NCBI RefSeq assembly: GCF_003367395.1
Contig: NZ_CP031417.1
Location: 2,046,001 to 2,110,000, forward strand
Origin: Pseudolabrys taiwanensis
Lineage (GTDB): Bacteria > Pseudomonadota > Alphaproteobacteria > Rhizobiales > Xanthobacteraceae
Direction of reading: 5' to 3'
Length of the DNA: 64,000 nt
Position numbers and translations under genes: made by a program
In this document: in pieces, positions 40,564-49,157 of the stretch
How positions within the stretch are numbered: position 1 is the first letter of the stretch
Layout of the letters: each line of letters opens with the position of its first letter
The notes under the pieces: generated by a model
Seen by the model: only the letters and a program-made list of their open reading frames with translations
Told to the model about the DNA's origin: nothing
Databases searched by the model: none

Positions 40564-41709
40564 CTACCCCGACGAGGCCAGCGCTTCGGCCGGATCCACT
40601 TTCAGCGCAAGGCGAATACCCATCGTGCTGGCGGCAAGGCAGATGCCGATGGTGATAAAGAACACGATGATGATGCTCTCGGGGTCGAGCACCAGCCGCC
40701 GCGGGAAATAGGGCTTGAAGACGAGCACCAGCGCGAGGCCTGCAAAATAGCTGAAAATGCCCATCGACAGCGCTTGCTGTACGATGAGGCCGACGATGGT
40801 GCGGTCTGGCGCACCAACGAACTTGAGCGTCGCGATCGAACGGACTTTATCCATGGTCAGCGTATAGACGATGAGCGCGATGATCACCGCCGAGACGATC
40901 ACCAGAAGGACCATGATCAGGCCCTGTTGCTTGCGCGCTCGCTCGATGACGTATTTGCTGAGCAGCGTCTCCTGCTGATCCTGCGTCAACGCGGTGAGGT
41001 GCTTCCAGCGTGACAAAGCAGCCGCGACCTCGTCGACCTTCACGTTCGGCGAGACTTTGGCGATGATGGCGTTGACCTGGTCGTTGGTCTCGCCATTGCT
41101 CCCGCGCGCTTTCTCGCGCCGCGACGCCGGCGGGGCCAGTTCGAACTGGAGCTGCTGAGCGTCGCGTAGCGTGATATAGGCGACCGGATCGCCTGACGAC
41201 GTGACCTCGTTCTGCATCAGCCCGACCACCGTGAATTGGTGGCCGCGCGTGCCGAGCGCCACCTCCTGTCCGAGGTTGAGCCCGGTGGAGCGGTCCGCGA
41301 CCATTTCGTAATGACTGCGTAGTATCTCGCGCCCGGCAACGAGACGGTGCGGACCGCCGGGGCGTCCGGGTTCGAAGCCAATGAGATACATGCGTAAGGG
41401 CCGGCCGTTCACCTCGGTCTGCACCGACTGATAGGTCACGGAACCTGCACGCGCGACGCCATAGACACGACTGACCAGCTCGCGTGTGTCGCCGGGAATG
41501 CGTGAAGACTCCGCGAAAGGCCCATTGGTCCCCGCCTCAACGACCCAGAGGTCGGCATTCGCGGCGCGCGCCTGCTTGAGCGCGTCGTCGATCAGCCCGC
41601 CGTAGACGCCGGTGATCATGATGACGATGCCCAGCAGCAGGCTCAGGCCGAAATTGGTCAGCACGAAACGTAGGAGATTGTGCTTGATGTCGCGGTAGGC
41701 GAGATTCAT
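40564..41709 (-). CDS. FtsX-like ABC permease (DevC type)
   Basis: A 381-residue MacB/FtsX-type permease: TM1 near 13-36, a large periplasmic domain of about 220 residues (with VAYITLRDAQQLQFEL), then three C-terminal helices (about 265-290, 310-335, 350-372). The closing segment MGIRLALKVDPAEALAS is typical of the family. The ATG overlaps the adaptor gene stop by ATGA. Together with the adaptor and ATPase it should form a mechanotransmission exporter for glycolipids, toxins or heme-like molecules; the substrate is unknown. Confidence 0.92.
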   Translation of the reverse strand: MNLAYRDIKHNLLRFVLTNFGLSLLLGIVIMITGVYGGLIDDALKQARAANADLWVVEAGTNGPFAESSRIPGDTRELVSRVYGVARAGSVTYQSVQTEVNGRPLRMYLIGFEPGRPGGPHRLVAGREILRSHYEMVADRSTGLNLGQEVALGTRGHQFTVVGLMQNEVTSSGDPVAYITLRDAQQLQFELAPPASRREKARGSNGETNDQVNAIIAKVSPNVKVDEVAAALSRWKHLTALTQDQQETLLSKYVIERARKQQGLIMVLLVIVSAVIIALIVYTLTMDKVRSIATLKFVGAPDRTIVGLIVQQALSMGIFSYFAGLALVLVFKPYFPRRLVLDPESIIIVFFITIGICLAASTMGIRLALKVDPAEALASSG

Positions 41710-42863
41710 TTAGCTCGCCCATCCGTAATCGTGGCGGAGCGGCCGACCCGCATCCCGCTGCGCAGTTCGGTAACCACGGCACCGCCGACCGGCACACCGC
41801 CGGTGATCTCGAAGCGGCCATCGAGCAGCCGATGGCTGAGCGTCACGACGCGCTGTTGCAGGGCCCCGTCTTCCACGGTCCAGACCGTGCCTCGATTCTT
41901 GCCTAGCCCGATGATTGCCGCCTCCGGCACCAGCGAAGCCTGCGGCAGGCGCACAGTGGTGATATAGACCTCGGCCTGTTCGCCGAGATTGAAGTTCTCC
42001 GGAATGGCGTCAAACGCCACCGCGACGCGACGCTCCTCGTTGACCCGATCGCTTTCCGGCTCGATGCGCGCAACTTTGCCGGCGATACGCCGGCTGGGCT
42101 GCGAGCGCAGCACGATTTCGGCCGGCTGGCCGACGGCGATCTCACCGGCCTTGCTCTCGTCGATATAAGTCAGAACCCACACTGTCTTCGGATCAATCAG
42201 TGTGAACACAGCTTCGCCGATACCGAGCGCGGAACCGAGTTCCTTCAATCGCGCCGTCACCATCGCGTCGAAGGGCGCCGTCAACGTGTGGAAGTCGAGC
42301 GTGGCGCTCTCCTGCTGTAACTGCGCCTTGGCGTCGCCGATCGAGGCGCGCGCCACCGCGACGTCACCCGTCGCCAGATTCACATCGGCCAAGGCGGCCT
42401 CTTCCGCGGTCTTCGCGGTCTCGGCCGCTTCCACGGAGGTGGTGCTCGTTTGCACGAGCTTTTGCCGGCGTTCGTTGATGTTCTTGGCATTAACGTAATT
42501 GGCCTTGGCCTTCTCGAGACCGGCAAGCGCCCGCTGCAATGTGGCTTCGGTCTGCTGCGTCGCCGCTTTCGTACGCGCCACCCGCGCCTGTTGCTCGCGA
42601 TCGTCAAGACGGGCCAGCACCGCTCCTTTGTCGACGCGGTCGCCGACATCGGCGCGCAAATCGATCAGAACACCGGCCACCTTGAAACCTATCTTGGATG
42701 AGACGCGCGCCTCTACCGTACCGAGGCCGAACACTTGCACCGCAACGTCGCGCGCGGGCTGCGCCACCTTGACGGTCACAGGCCGCAAGAAGCTCGCCCA
42801 TCCCGCGAACGCGAGCCCCAACACAGCTACGGCGGCAACGCCATATCCAACAAGACGTTTCAC
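41706..42863 (-). CDS. HlyD/RND-type periplasmic adaptor (DevB type)
   Basis: A 385-residue membrane fusion protein. It has an N-terminal anchor (residues 4-25), a biotinyl-lipoyl half (VGDRVDKGAVLARLDD), a coiled-coil hairpin of about 100 residues (about 95-205), a second lipoyl half (LTAPFDAMVTARL) and a beta-barrel domain. It would link the FtsX-type permease to an outer-membrane channel, none of which is encoded here. Its leader carries an FNR/FixK-like box 65 bp before the start codon. Confidence 0.92.
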   Translation of the reverse strand: MKRLVGYGVAAVAVLGLAFAGWASFLRPVTVKVAQPARDVAVQVFGLGTVEARVSSKIGFKVAGVLIDLRADVGDRVDKGAVLARLDDREQQARVARTKAATQQTEATLQRALAGLEKAKANYVNAKNINERRQKLVQTSTTSVEAAETAKTAEEAALADVNLATGDVAVARASIGDAKAQLQQESATLDFHTLTAPFDAMVTARLKELGSALGIGEAVFTLIDPKTVWVLTYIDESKAGEIAVGQPAEIVLRSQPSRRIAGKVARIEPESDRVNEERRVAVAFDAIPENFNLGEQAEVYITTVRLPQASLVPEAAIIGLGKNRGTVWTVEDGALQQRVVTLSHRLLDGRFEITGGVPVGGAVVTELRSGMRVGRSATITDGRAK

Positions 42864-42927
42864 CGCGCGTATCTCCAGCCAATCCTAGAACCGTTGCACA
42901 TGCATAATCTACCGCCGCCAACCTGCT

Positions 42928-42941
42928 TTGATCGTTGTCAA
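42928..42941. promoter_or_regulatory. FNR/FixK-type box upstream of the exporter operon
   Basis: TTGATCGTTGTCAA has perfect TTGA-N6-TCAA half-sites, the FixK/FNR consensus in rhizobia (TTGAT-N4-ATCAA with one deviation in the inner position). It lies in the 322-bp divergent region 42864-43185, 65 bp before the adaptor ATG and 245 bp before the binding-protein ATG, so the exporter operon is the more likely target. The remainder of that region shows no gene. Confidence 0.55.
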
Positions 42942-43185
42942 AGGGCCGCGCCATGGATTCGCGCATTGCAGCCGAAGCCGCCACCGCACGGCCAATCGCC
43001 GCGGCGGGCCGCGGCGAGGATGTGCCGGCCGCCCCTCGTTTCCGGCGGGCCGACGCTCTCGCCGATTTGGCAAGAACGCGCTTTCCTCCCGTGCGTCACT
43101 CGCGCTAGCCTCAATCTCGGAAGTGCTGCACCGGGCGTGACGTCCGCGACAGAATGGACGCCGCCCTCATCCAGGGGAAACGGCC

Positions 43186-44442
43186 ATGTCCACAGCTCGA
43201 TCGACCGCGCTGGCGCTGCTCATCGTCGGCGGCGCACTGACGCTTTCGCAACCGCGCGCGCAAGCGGAAGACCTCCGCATCGGCTTCCTCGCGCCACGCA
43301 CCGGCATCTACACCGCCATCGGCACCGACATGCTCAACGGCTTCCAGATGTATCTGGACGAGCACAACGGCATGCTCGGCGGCGTCAAAGTCAACTTCAT
43401 CGTCGAGGACGACCAGGGCAAACCCGACATCGACGTCACCAAGGCCAAGAAGCTCATCCTGCAAGACAAGGTGCACATGCTGGTCGGCGCCCTGCTCGCT
43501 TCCAGCGCCTACGCGCTCGGTCCGGTCTCGACAGCCGAAAAGGTTCTTTATATCGGCACGTCGTCCACCGCCGACGATCTCGCGCAGCGGCAGGTCGACA
43601 AATACCCCTACGTCGCGTTCTCGAACTGGGTACCCTCGCTGCCCAATCATCCGCTCGGTCAATGGGCCTGCGATCAGGGCTACAAGCGCATCAGCGCGGT
43701 CGTCGCGGATTATGCCTTCGGCTACGAACAGCTCGGCGGCTTTCAGCAGACGTTCGAGGACTGCGGCGGCAAGATCGTACAGAAGATCTGGACGCCGCTC
43801 GGCACCAAGGATTTCGGGCCGTACATCCCGACCATGAAGTCGGACATCGATGCCATTTTCACGCTGATGGTCGGACCGATGTCGCTGCAATTCCCCAAGC
43901 AGCTGCGCGCCGCCGGCAACAAGAAGCCGATCGTCGCGGGCGGCACCAGCTACGATGAGTTCGTGCTGCCGTTCATGGGCGACGAAGTGATCGGCGACGT
44001 TTCCGCGCTGATGTACAGCGCCGCGATCGAGACGCCGAAGAACGAGGACTTCGTCAAGCGCTACCGCGCCAAGTACGGCAAGGTGCCGTCGTATTATTCC
44101 GAGGGCAATTACACGACCGCCCAATGGATCGACGAGGTCATGACCAAGCACAAAGGCCAGTTCCCCGGCCCCACCGAATTCATCAAGACCATGGCCAGCA
44201 TCAAGCTCGACGCCGTGCGCGGACCGGTGCAGCTCGACCTTGCGACCAAGAGCCCGATCGAGAACATCTACATCAAGAAGGTCGAGAAGAAGAAGATGTT
44301 CGGTTACGACAAGGACGAACTCTGGAACACGGTGATTAAGACCTATCCCGCCGTCAGCCAGTTCTGGACCTACGACAAGGCCACCTTCCTCAAGCAGCCA
44401 GTGTACAGCCGCGACTTTCCGCCCTGCAAATACTGCGAGTGA
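43186..44442 (+). CDS. Branched-chain amino-acid-type ABC substrate-binding protein
   Basis: A 418-residue periplasmic binding protein (Peripla_BP_6). A signal peptide cut near AQAEDL is followed by the family opening LRIGFLAPRTGIYTAIGTDM and central VVADYAFGYEQLGGFQ. The protein ends FPPCKYCE, a C-terminal CxxC seen in relatives. A ribosome site AGGGGAAA precedes the ATG. No permease or ATPase gene of the Liv type is adjacent, so it is an orphan; ligand unknown (amino acid, amide or aromatic compound). Confidence 0.9.
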   Translation: MSTARSTALALLIVGGALTLSQPRAQAEDLRIGFLAPRTGIYTAIGTDMLNGFQMYLDEHNGMLGGVKVNFIVEDDQGKPDIDVTKAKKLILQDKVHMLVGALLASSAYALGPVSTAEKVLYIGTSSTADDLAQRQVDKYPYVAFSNWVPSLPNHPLGQWACDQGYKRISAVVADYAFGYEQLGGFQQTFEDCGGKIVQKIWTPLGTKDFGPYIPTMKSDIDAIFTLMVGPMSLQFPKQLRAAGNKKPIVAGGTSYDEFVLPFMGDEVIGDVSALMYSAAIETPKNEDFVKRYRAKYGKVPSYYSEGNYTTAQWIDEVMTKHKGQFPGPTEFIKTMASIKLDAVRGPVQLDLATKSPIENIYIKKVEKKKMFGYDKDELWNTVIKTYPAVSQFWTYDKATFLKQPVYSRDFPPCKYCE

Positions 44443-44455
44443 GGGCGGAAAGTCG
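44412..44455. terminator. Long hairpin overlapping the binding-protein stop codon
   Basis: A perfect 14-bp inverted repeat (CGACTTTCCGCCCT at 44412-44425 and its complement at 44442-44455) encloses a 16-nt loop holding the last codons and stop of the binding-protein gene. The convergent AraC gene ends 25 bp beyond. No T run follows on either strand, so it may act as a bidirectional barrier or mRNA 3' stabiliser rather than a classical terminator. Confidence 0.6.
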
Positions 44456-44479
44456 GGATGTCGTTGCGCATGCGCGCGG

Positions 44480-45448
44480 TCAGTTGCTGAGGCCTTGCGG
44501 CGGCTCGCGCATGTCGGCCGGCATCGGCTGCCCGGGCAACATGCGGACGCGTGTCGCCGCGATCACCTCGCGGCGATAATCGCTCGGCGCGCGGCCCGTG
44601 ACCTTGCGGAACGCCGCTGAGAAGGAGCTCGTTTCGGCAAAGCCGACCGCCAACCCCACCGAGGTCACCGAACTCGTCGGCAACGCCAGCAACTCCTTGG
44701 CGCGCTCGATGCGTCGCTTGACGTGATACCGGTGCGGCGGCACGCCGAACGAACGCTTGAACGCACGCGCGAAGTGGAACGGGCTGAAGTCGACCAGCGA
44801 GGCGAGATCGGCCAGCGGCACGTTCTGAGCGAGATGCGCCTCGATATAGTCGGCGACGCGCTTCTGCTGCCAGCCGGCAAGTCCGCCCCGCGCGACCGGC
44901 GCCGCGGTATCGCCGCTGTTGTTCAGACGCACGAGCTCGTGCGCCAGCAGCACCACCAGCGCTTCGCTGTATTGGCGCATGCCGTTCTCGCCTTTGAGCA
45001 CCTCGTCCTTCAGTTTCATGGCGATGCGCCAAAGTTCCGCATCGGCAAAGAAGAGCCGCGGCTGAAACTCGATCTCGCCGAAGTGCAGTTCGTCGTCGAG
45101 CCTCAGTTCCTGCGGGTCGATGTAGAAGGCAACCACCCGTGCCGGCACCAAGGGCTGTTGCCAGCCGTTGAGCTCGCGACCGGCCGGAACGAATGTGAGC
45201 TTGCCGCTCAAGCTGCGCAGGCGCGAGCGCGGCAAGCCCTCGATCTCGGTTTCGCCGTCCTCGCGCTCGACATGCTCTGCGGCAATCAGCAGATGGAATT
45301 TCGATTTGAAGTGATAGGTAAAAGGCTCTCGCTGCGTCGCGGTGACGACGGCCTTCAGGCCGGTCCAGTGCGCGACATGGTGTTGCATCATCTCAGATGG
45401 CGTAAATCGCACACAGCGATCGTCGCCCGGCATTGCATTTGAAGACAT
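44480..45448 (-). CDS. AraC family transcriptional regulator
   Basis: A 322-residue regulator with an N-terminal cupin-like sensing domain (about 25-180) and a C-terminal double HTH (about 205-300). The HTH region shows NVPLADLASLVDFSPFHFAR, FGVPPHRYHVKRRIERAKEL and the closing FSAAFRKVTGRAPSDYRRE. The target is not evident; it faces a 320-bp region shared with a small secreted-protein gene. Confidence 0.9.
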   Translation of the reverse strand: MSSNAMPGDDRCVRFTPSEMMQHHVAHWTGLKAVVTATQREPFTYHFKSKFHLLIAAEHVEREDGETEIEGLPRSRLRSLSGKLTFVPAGRELNGWQQPLVPARVVAFYIDPQELRLDDELHFGEIEFQPRLFFADAELWRIAMKLKDEVLKGENGMRQYSEALVVLLAHELVRLNNSGDTAAPVARGGLAGWQQKRVADYIEAHLAQNVPLADLASLVDFSPFHFARAFKRSFGVPPHRYHVKRRIERAKELLALPTSSVTSVGLAVGFAETSSFSAAFRKVTGRAPSDYRREVIAATRVRMLPGQPMPADMREPPQGLSN

Positions 45449-45768
45449 GCGATCTCCACGTTAGGAGACTAAGACCGCCGTACTTGGAAGTTTCCCCGCG
45501 CCGCTTTTTGTCTTGGTTACAGCGGCGCACATGCGGATATCGGCGCTCCAATGCTGCGCCGCAAGACACGCATGCGTGAGCGGCGCATGCTGATGCATAA
45601 ATGCAACGATCGGGCGCGCGGCGCCGCGTCGGGAACCCGAAAACGGCGGCGCGCAAAAGCGCAAACCACGCTGCACTGCGGCAATTTCAGACAAGCCGGC
45701 GAGCGGATCGCAACCCATCTCCCGGTCGTGGCGGCGAACGGCGTCGCCTTGGAACGATGGAGACAAAG
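45449..45768. other. Divergent intergenic region between the araC-type gene and a small secreted-protein gene
   Basis: About 320 bp without a supported gene. It has stretches of alternating GCGC and several ATGs with no ribosome site. Promoters for both neighbours should lie here, but none stands out. Confidence 0.4.
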
Positions 45769-46044
45769 ATGAAGAAGCTTCTGTTGAGCGCGGCCGTCGC
45801 CGCGGTTCTGGCGACCCCCGCTTTCGCGCAGTCGTACAGCCCGGACTTCGGCACCGGCAACATCAATCCGCCGGTTGCTTCGCTGCAGTCGAATGAAGCG
45901 GGCAGCGCCTTCGCTTACGCGCCGCGCGTTCACGGCCGCATGATGCGTGACCCGAATGCCGTCTATTCCTACGGCCAGTATCGCGGCTCCGATCCGAGCC
46001 CGTATGTGCGCGAGGAACTGCGTCGCGATTATCCGCAGAACTAA
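45769..46044 (+). CDS. Small secreted hypothetical protein
   Basis: A 91-residue protein with a clean signal peptide (MKKLLLSAAVAAVLATPAFA, cut before QSYSPD). The mature 71 residues are rich in Tyr, Pro, Asn and Arg: SPDFGTGNINPP, PNAVYSYGQYRGSDPSPYVR. ATG 45769 is supported by GGAGACAAAG upstream; an ATG 12 bp earlier is less well placed. Such short exported proteins are frequent in Bradyrhizobium relatives; function unknown. A strong terminator follows. Confidence 0.82.
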   Translation: MKKLLLSAAVAAVLATPAFAQSYSPDFGTGNINPPVASLQSNEAGSAFAYAPRVHGRMMRDPNAVYSYGQYRGSDPSPYVREELRRDYPQN

Positions 46045-46080
46045 GATCGCCGAAAGGCGTTCTGCCCTCTTGGGCCAAAG

Positions 46081-46106
46081 CCCCGGCCATCGCGGCCGGG
46101 GTTTTT
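46081..46106 (+). terminator. Rho-independent terminator
   Basis: CCCCGGCC (46081-46088), loop ATCGC and GGCCGGGG (46094-46101) followed by TTTTT. It ends the small secreted-protein transcript 37 bp after its stop and may also serve the convergent MFS gene. Confidence 0.92.
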
Positions 46107-46115
46107 ATATTGTGT

Positions 46116-47669
46116 TTATCTGGCGACGTTCGGAATCGAGGTCGCGGGCGCGGTCGGCGCTTCGGCGGCGGCACTCGGCGGGCCCTGCAGCGGCCGCTCT
46201 TCCAAAGCGATCAGGAAGGCCATGCCGAAGGCCAGCACCAGCGCGCAGGCGAGGAACACGAAGCGGAACGCAACGACGAGAACGTCGACCGAAGCCGAGC
46301 GCGCCAGCGTTTCCACCGCCGCGCCGGTTTCACCGCCCAAGCCGCCGAGCACGATGGCGCCGAGAATCGCCACCACGAGCGATGAGAACAGCGCGCGGAA
46401 GAAATTGGCGGCGCCCGTGGCGATGCCCATCTGCGCATGCGGCACGGAATTCTGCAGACAGACGGTCGACACCGGGAACACGGTTCCCAAGCCCGAGCCG
46501 ATCACGGCGAGCATCACCAAGACCAGCCACATCGGCATCGCGGCCGGCCAGATCGCCAGCGAACCGAGCGCGAGAATGGCGACGGTCGAGCCGAGCAGCG
46601 GCACCCGCTTGTAGTGCGTGACGCGCATCATCAAACGGCCGACGATGGTCGAACCCAGCACCGACGACGCCATCAAGGGAATGAGCGCGAGGCCCGATTG
46701 GCTCGCCGACAGATGCAGCACGACTTCGAAATAGAGCGGCACGAAGATGGTCATGCCGACCAGCGCGCCCATGGTGCAGGCGCCGGTCAGCGCGGCGCTG
46801 CGCACCACCGGATTGCCGAGCACGGACAAAGGCAGGAACGGCTCGGCCGCCGCGGCCAGGCGCCACGCGAACAGGATCCACAGCACCGCCGACAGCAGGA
46901 ACAGCGCGCCGATCTCGACGGAGATCCACGCATATTCGCGCCCGCCCCACGACAGCGCGAGCAACAGCGCGACCGACGCGCTGATCATCAAGAGCGCGCC
47001 GATGACGTCGAGCCGATGCTTGCGCGGATGATACGGCACGAGCTTGAGCGACTGCGAGGTGACACCGAGCGCGATGAGGCCGACCGGCACGTTGATCCAG
47101 AAGATCAGCGACCAGTCGAAATGTTCGGTGAGAAAGCCGCCGAGCACGGGACCGCCGACCGAGGAGGTCGCGAACACCGCGGCGATATAGCCCTGATAGC
47201 GGCCGCGTTCGCGCGGTGACACCACGTCGGCGATGATGGTCTGCGCCAAGGCCATCAGGCCGCCGCCGCCGGCGCCCTGCAGCGCGCGGGCAAAGATGAG
47301 CGCGCCCATCGACGGCGACAGCGCGCAGGCGACCGAGCCGGCGATGAACAGTCCGATCGCGGTCAGCATGATCACGCGCCGGCCGTAGACGTCCGAGAGC
47401 TTGCCGTAGAGCGGCGTCACCGCCGTGCCGGTGAGCAGATAGGCCGTGACGATCCAGGCGAGATTGCCGAGGTCGTTGAAGTGGCGGCCGATGGTCGGCA
47501 AGGCCGTGGCGACGATGGTCTGATCGAGCGCCCCGAGGAACATCGACAGCATCAGGCCGAAGATGATGCGCAGGATCTCCGGATGGCTGAGGACGACGCG
47601 CCCCGCCCCGTCTTTGGCATGGGCCTTGGCGGGCTTGTGAGGGTGCGGATGCTGCGGACGGGGGTTCAT
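46116..47669 (-). CDS. MFS multidrug exporter, EmrB/QacA (DHA2) family
   Basis: A 517-residue exporter with about 14 membrane helices. The DHA2 hallmarks are seen: LGALDQTIVATALPTIG in TM1, the loop 2-3 motif GKLSDVYGRRVIM, and motif C-like ATSSVGGPVLGGFL in TM5. The N-terminus is a His/Pro/Lys-rich tail (HPHPHKPAKAHAK). ATG 47669 is chosen; the next in-frame start upstream is a TTG. It is divergent from an FAD monooxygenase gene. Likely drug or toxic-compound efflux. Confidence 0.92.
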   Translation of the reverse strand: MNPRPQHPHPHKPAKAHAKDGAGRVVLSHPEILRIIFGLMLSMFLGALDQTIVATALPTIGRHFNDLGNLAWIVTAYLLTGTAVTPLYGKLSDVYGRRVIMLTAIGLFIAGSVACALSPSMGALIFARALQGAGGGGLMALAQTIIADVVSPRERGRYQGYIAAVFATSSVGGPVLGGFLTEHFDWSLIFWINVPVGLIALGVTSQSLKLVPYHPRKHRLDVIGALLMISASVALLLALSWGGREYAWISVEIGALFLLSAVLWILFAWRLAAAAEPFLPLSVLGNPVVRSAALTGACTMGALVGMTIFVPLYFEVVLHLSASQSGLALIPLMASSVLGSTIVGRLMMRVTHYKRVPLLGSTVAILALGSLAIWPAAMPMWLVLVMLAVIGSGLGTVFPVSTVCLQNSVPHAQMGIATGAANFFRALFSSLVVAILGAIVLGGLGGETGAAVETLARSASVDVLVVAFRFVFLACALVLAFGMAFLIALEERPLQGPPSAAAEAPTAPATSIPNVAR

Positions 47670-47858
47670 GGCGCGGAGCAATGCCGTGCTTCGCGCCCGG
47701 AGGCAATGGCGGGGCGTGGGGGACCGCTATGCACCCCAATACCTGCCCCCCAAAGATGGGCAGACGGCCCGCCCCACCCGCCGCCGCGCCGCCGGCTTGC
47801 TCCCGGCGCCCGACAGAAGCTATTGAACCCCCTGCTCTCTAGGATCGGCCGGGACCTC

Positions 47859-49157
47859 ATGACGGACAATCGCGTAATCATCGCCGGCGGCGGCATTGGC
47901 GGCCTTGCGACCGCCCTGACGCTGCATCAGATCGGCGTGCCTTGCATCGTGTACGAGGCGGTGCGCGAAATGCGCCCGCTCGGCGTCGGCATCAACATGC
48001 AGCCGAACGCCGTGCGCGAGCTGTACGACCTCGGCTTCACCGCCGCCGATCTCGACCGCGTCGGCCTGCCGGCCAAGGAGTGGGCGCTGGTCGGCCTCAA
48101 CGGCAACGACATCTATGCCGAGCCGCGCGGCCTCGACGCCGGCTACAACTGGCCGCAATACGCGGTGCATCGCGGCCGCTTCCACATGATGCTGCACGAC
48201 AAGGCGGTGGCGCGCATGGGCGCCGGCGCCGTCCAGCTCGGCAGCCGCGTCACCGGCTATCGCAAGAACGCCGACGGCGGCGTCACCGCGCTGATCGAAC
48301 ACGCCGACGGCACCACGTCGCAGCAACGCGGCGCGCTGCTGATCGCGGCCGACGGCATCCACTCGGCCATCCGCGCGCAGATGCATCCGCACCAGCCGCC
48401 GATCCACTGGGGCGGCGCGGTGATGTGGCGCGGCACGACCTGGGGCAAGCCGATCCGCTCGGGTGCCTCCTTCGTCGGCCTCGGCACGCACCGCCAGCGC
48501 GTCGTGTTCTATCCGATCTCGCATCCCGATCCGCGGACCGGCCTGTCGATGATCAACTGGATCGCCGAAGTGACGATGGACAATGCCGAAGGCTGGAAGC
48601 AGGCCGGCTGGTTCCGCCAGGTGCAAACCGCCGACTTCGCGCATCACTTCGACAGCTGGGTGTGGGATTGGCTCGACGTGCCGGCGCTGATCAAGGGCGC
48701 CGACGTCGCTTTCGAAAACCCGATGATCGACCGCGATCCGGTGCCGACCTGGCAGGACGGCCCGGTGCTGCTGCTCGGCGACGCCGCGCATGCGATGTAC
48801 CCGACCGGCTCGAACGGCGGCAGCCAGGCGATCGTCGACGCGCGCGTGCTCGGCGCCACGATGGTGGAGCACGGCGCGACGCCCGACGCGCTCGCCGCTT
48901 TCGACGAGAAACTGTGCGGCCCGATCTCGCAGCTGATCCTGCGCAACCGCGGCGCCGGCCCGTTCGGCCTGTTGAACCTGGTCGACGAACGCTGCGGCGG
49001 CACCTTCGACAACATCGACGACGTCATCCCGCCGCAGGAGCGCGCCGCGTTCATGGCCGGTTACAAGGCGGCCGCCGGCTTTGCCATCGAGGCGCTGAAC
49101 ACGGCGCCGCCGACCATCGCCAAGGGCGCCAAGGCGCGGGCGCTGCAGACGGCTTAA
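47859..49157 (+). CDS. FAD-dependent aromatic monooxygenase (UbiH/salicylate-hydroxylase-like)
   Basis: A 432-residue class A flavoprotein hydroxylase: dinucleotide-binding GGGIGGLATALTLHQIG at the N-terminus, the DG motif LIAADGIHSAIR near 160, and the GD motif GDAAHAMYPTGSNGGSQAI near 305. It hydroxylates an aromatic or heteroaromatic substrate with NAD(P)H and oxygen. The ATG at 47859 has a weak site (CGGGACC). Its stop overlaps the convergent HTH gene stop by 3 bases. It diverges from an EmrB-type exporter, a pairing often linked to handling aromatic toxins. Confidence 0.9.
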   Translation: MTDNRVIIAGGGIGGLATALTLHQIGVPCIVYEAVREMRPLGVGINMQPNAVRELYDLGFTAADLDRVGLPAKEWALVGLNGNDIYAEPRGLDAGYNWPQYAVHRGRFHMMLHDKAVARMGAGAVQLGSRVTGYRKNADGGVTALIEHADGTTSQQRGALLIAADGIHSAIRAQMHPHQPPIHWGGAVMWRGTTWGKPIRSGASFVGLGTHRQRVVFYPISHPDPRTGLSMINWIAEVTMDNAEGWKQAGWFRQVQTADFAHHFDSWVWDWLDVPALIKGADVAFENPMIDRDPVPTWQDGPVLLLGDAAHAMYPTGSNGGSQAIVDARVLGATMVEHGATPDALAAFDEKLCGPISQLILRNRGAGPFGLLNLVDERCGGTFDNIDDVIPPQERAAFMAGYKAAAGFAIEALNTAPPTIAKGAKARALQTA

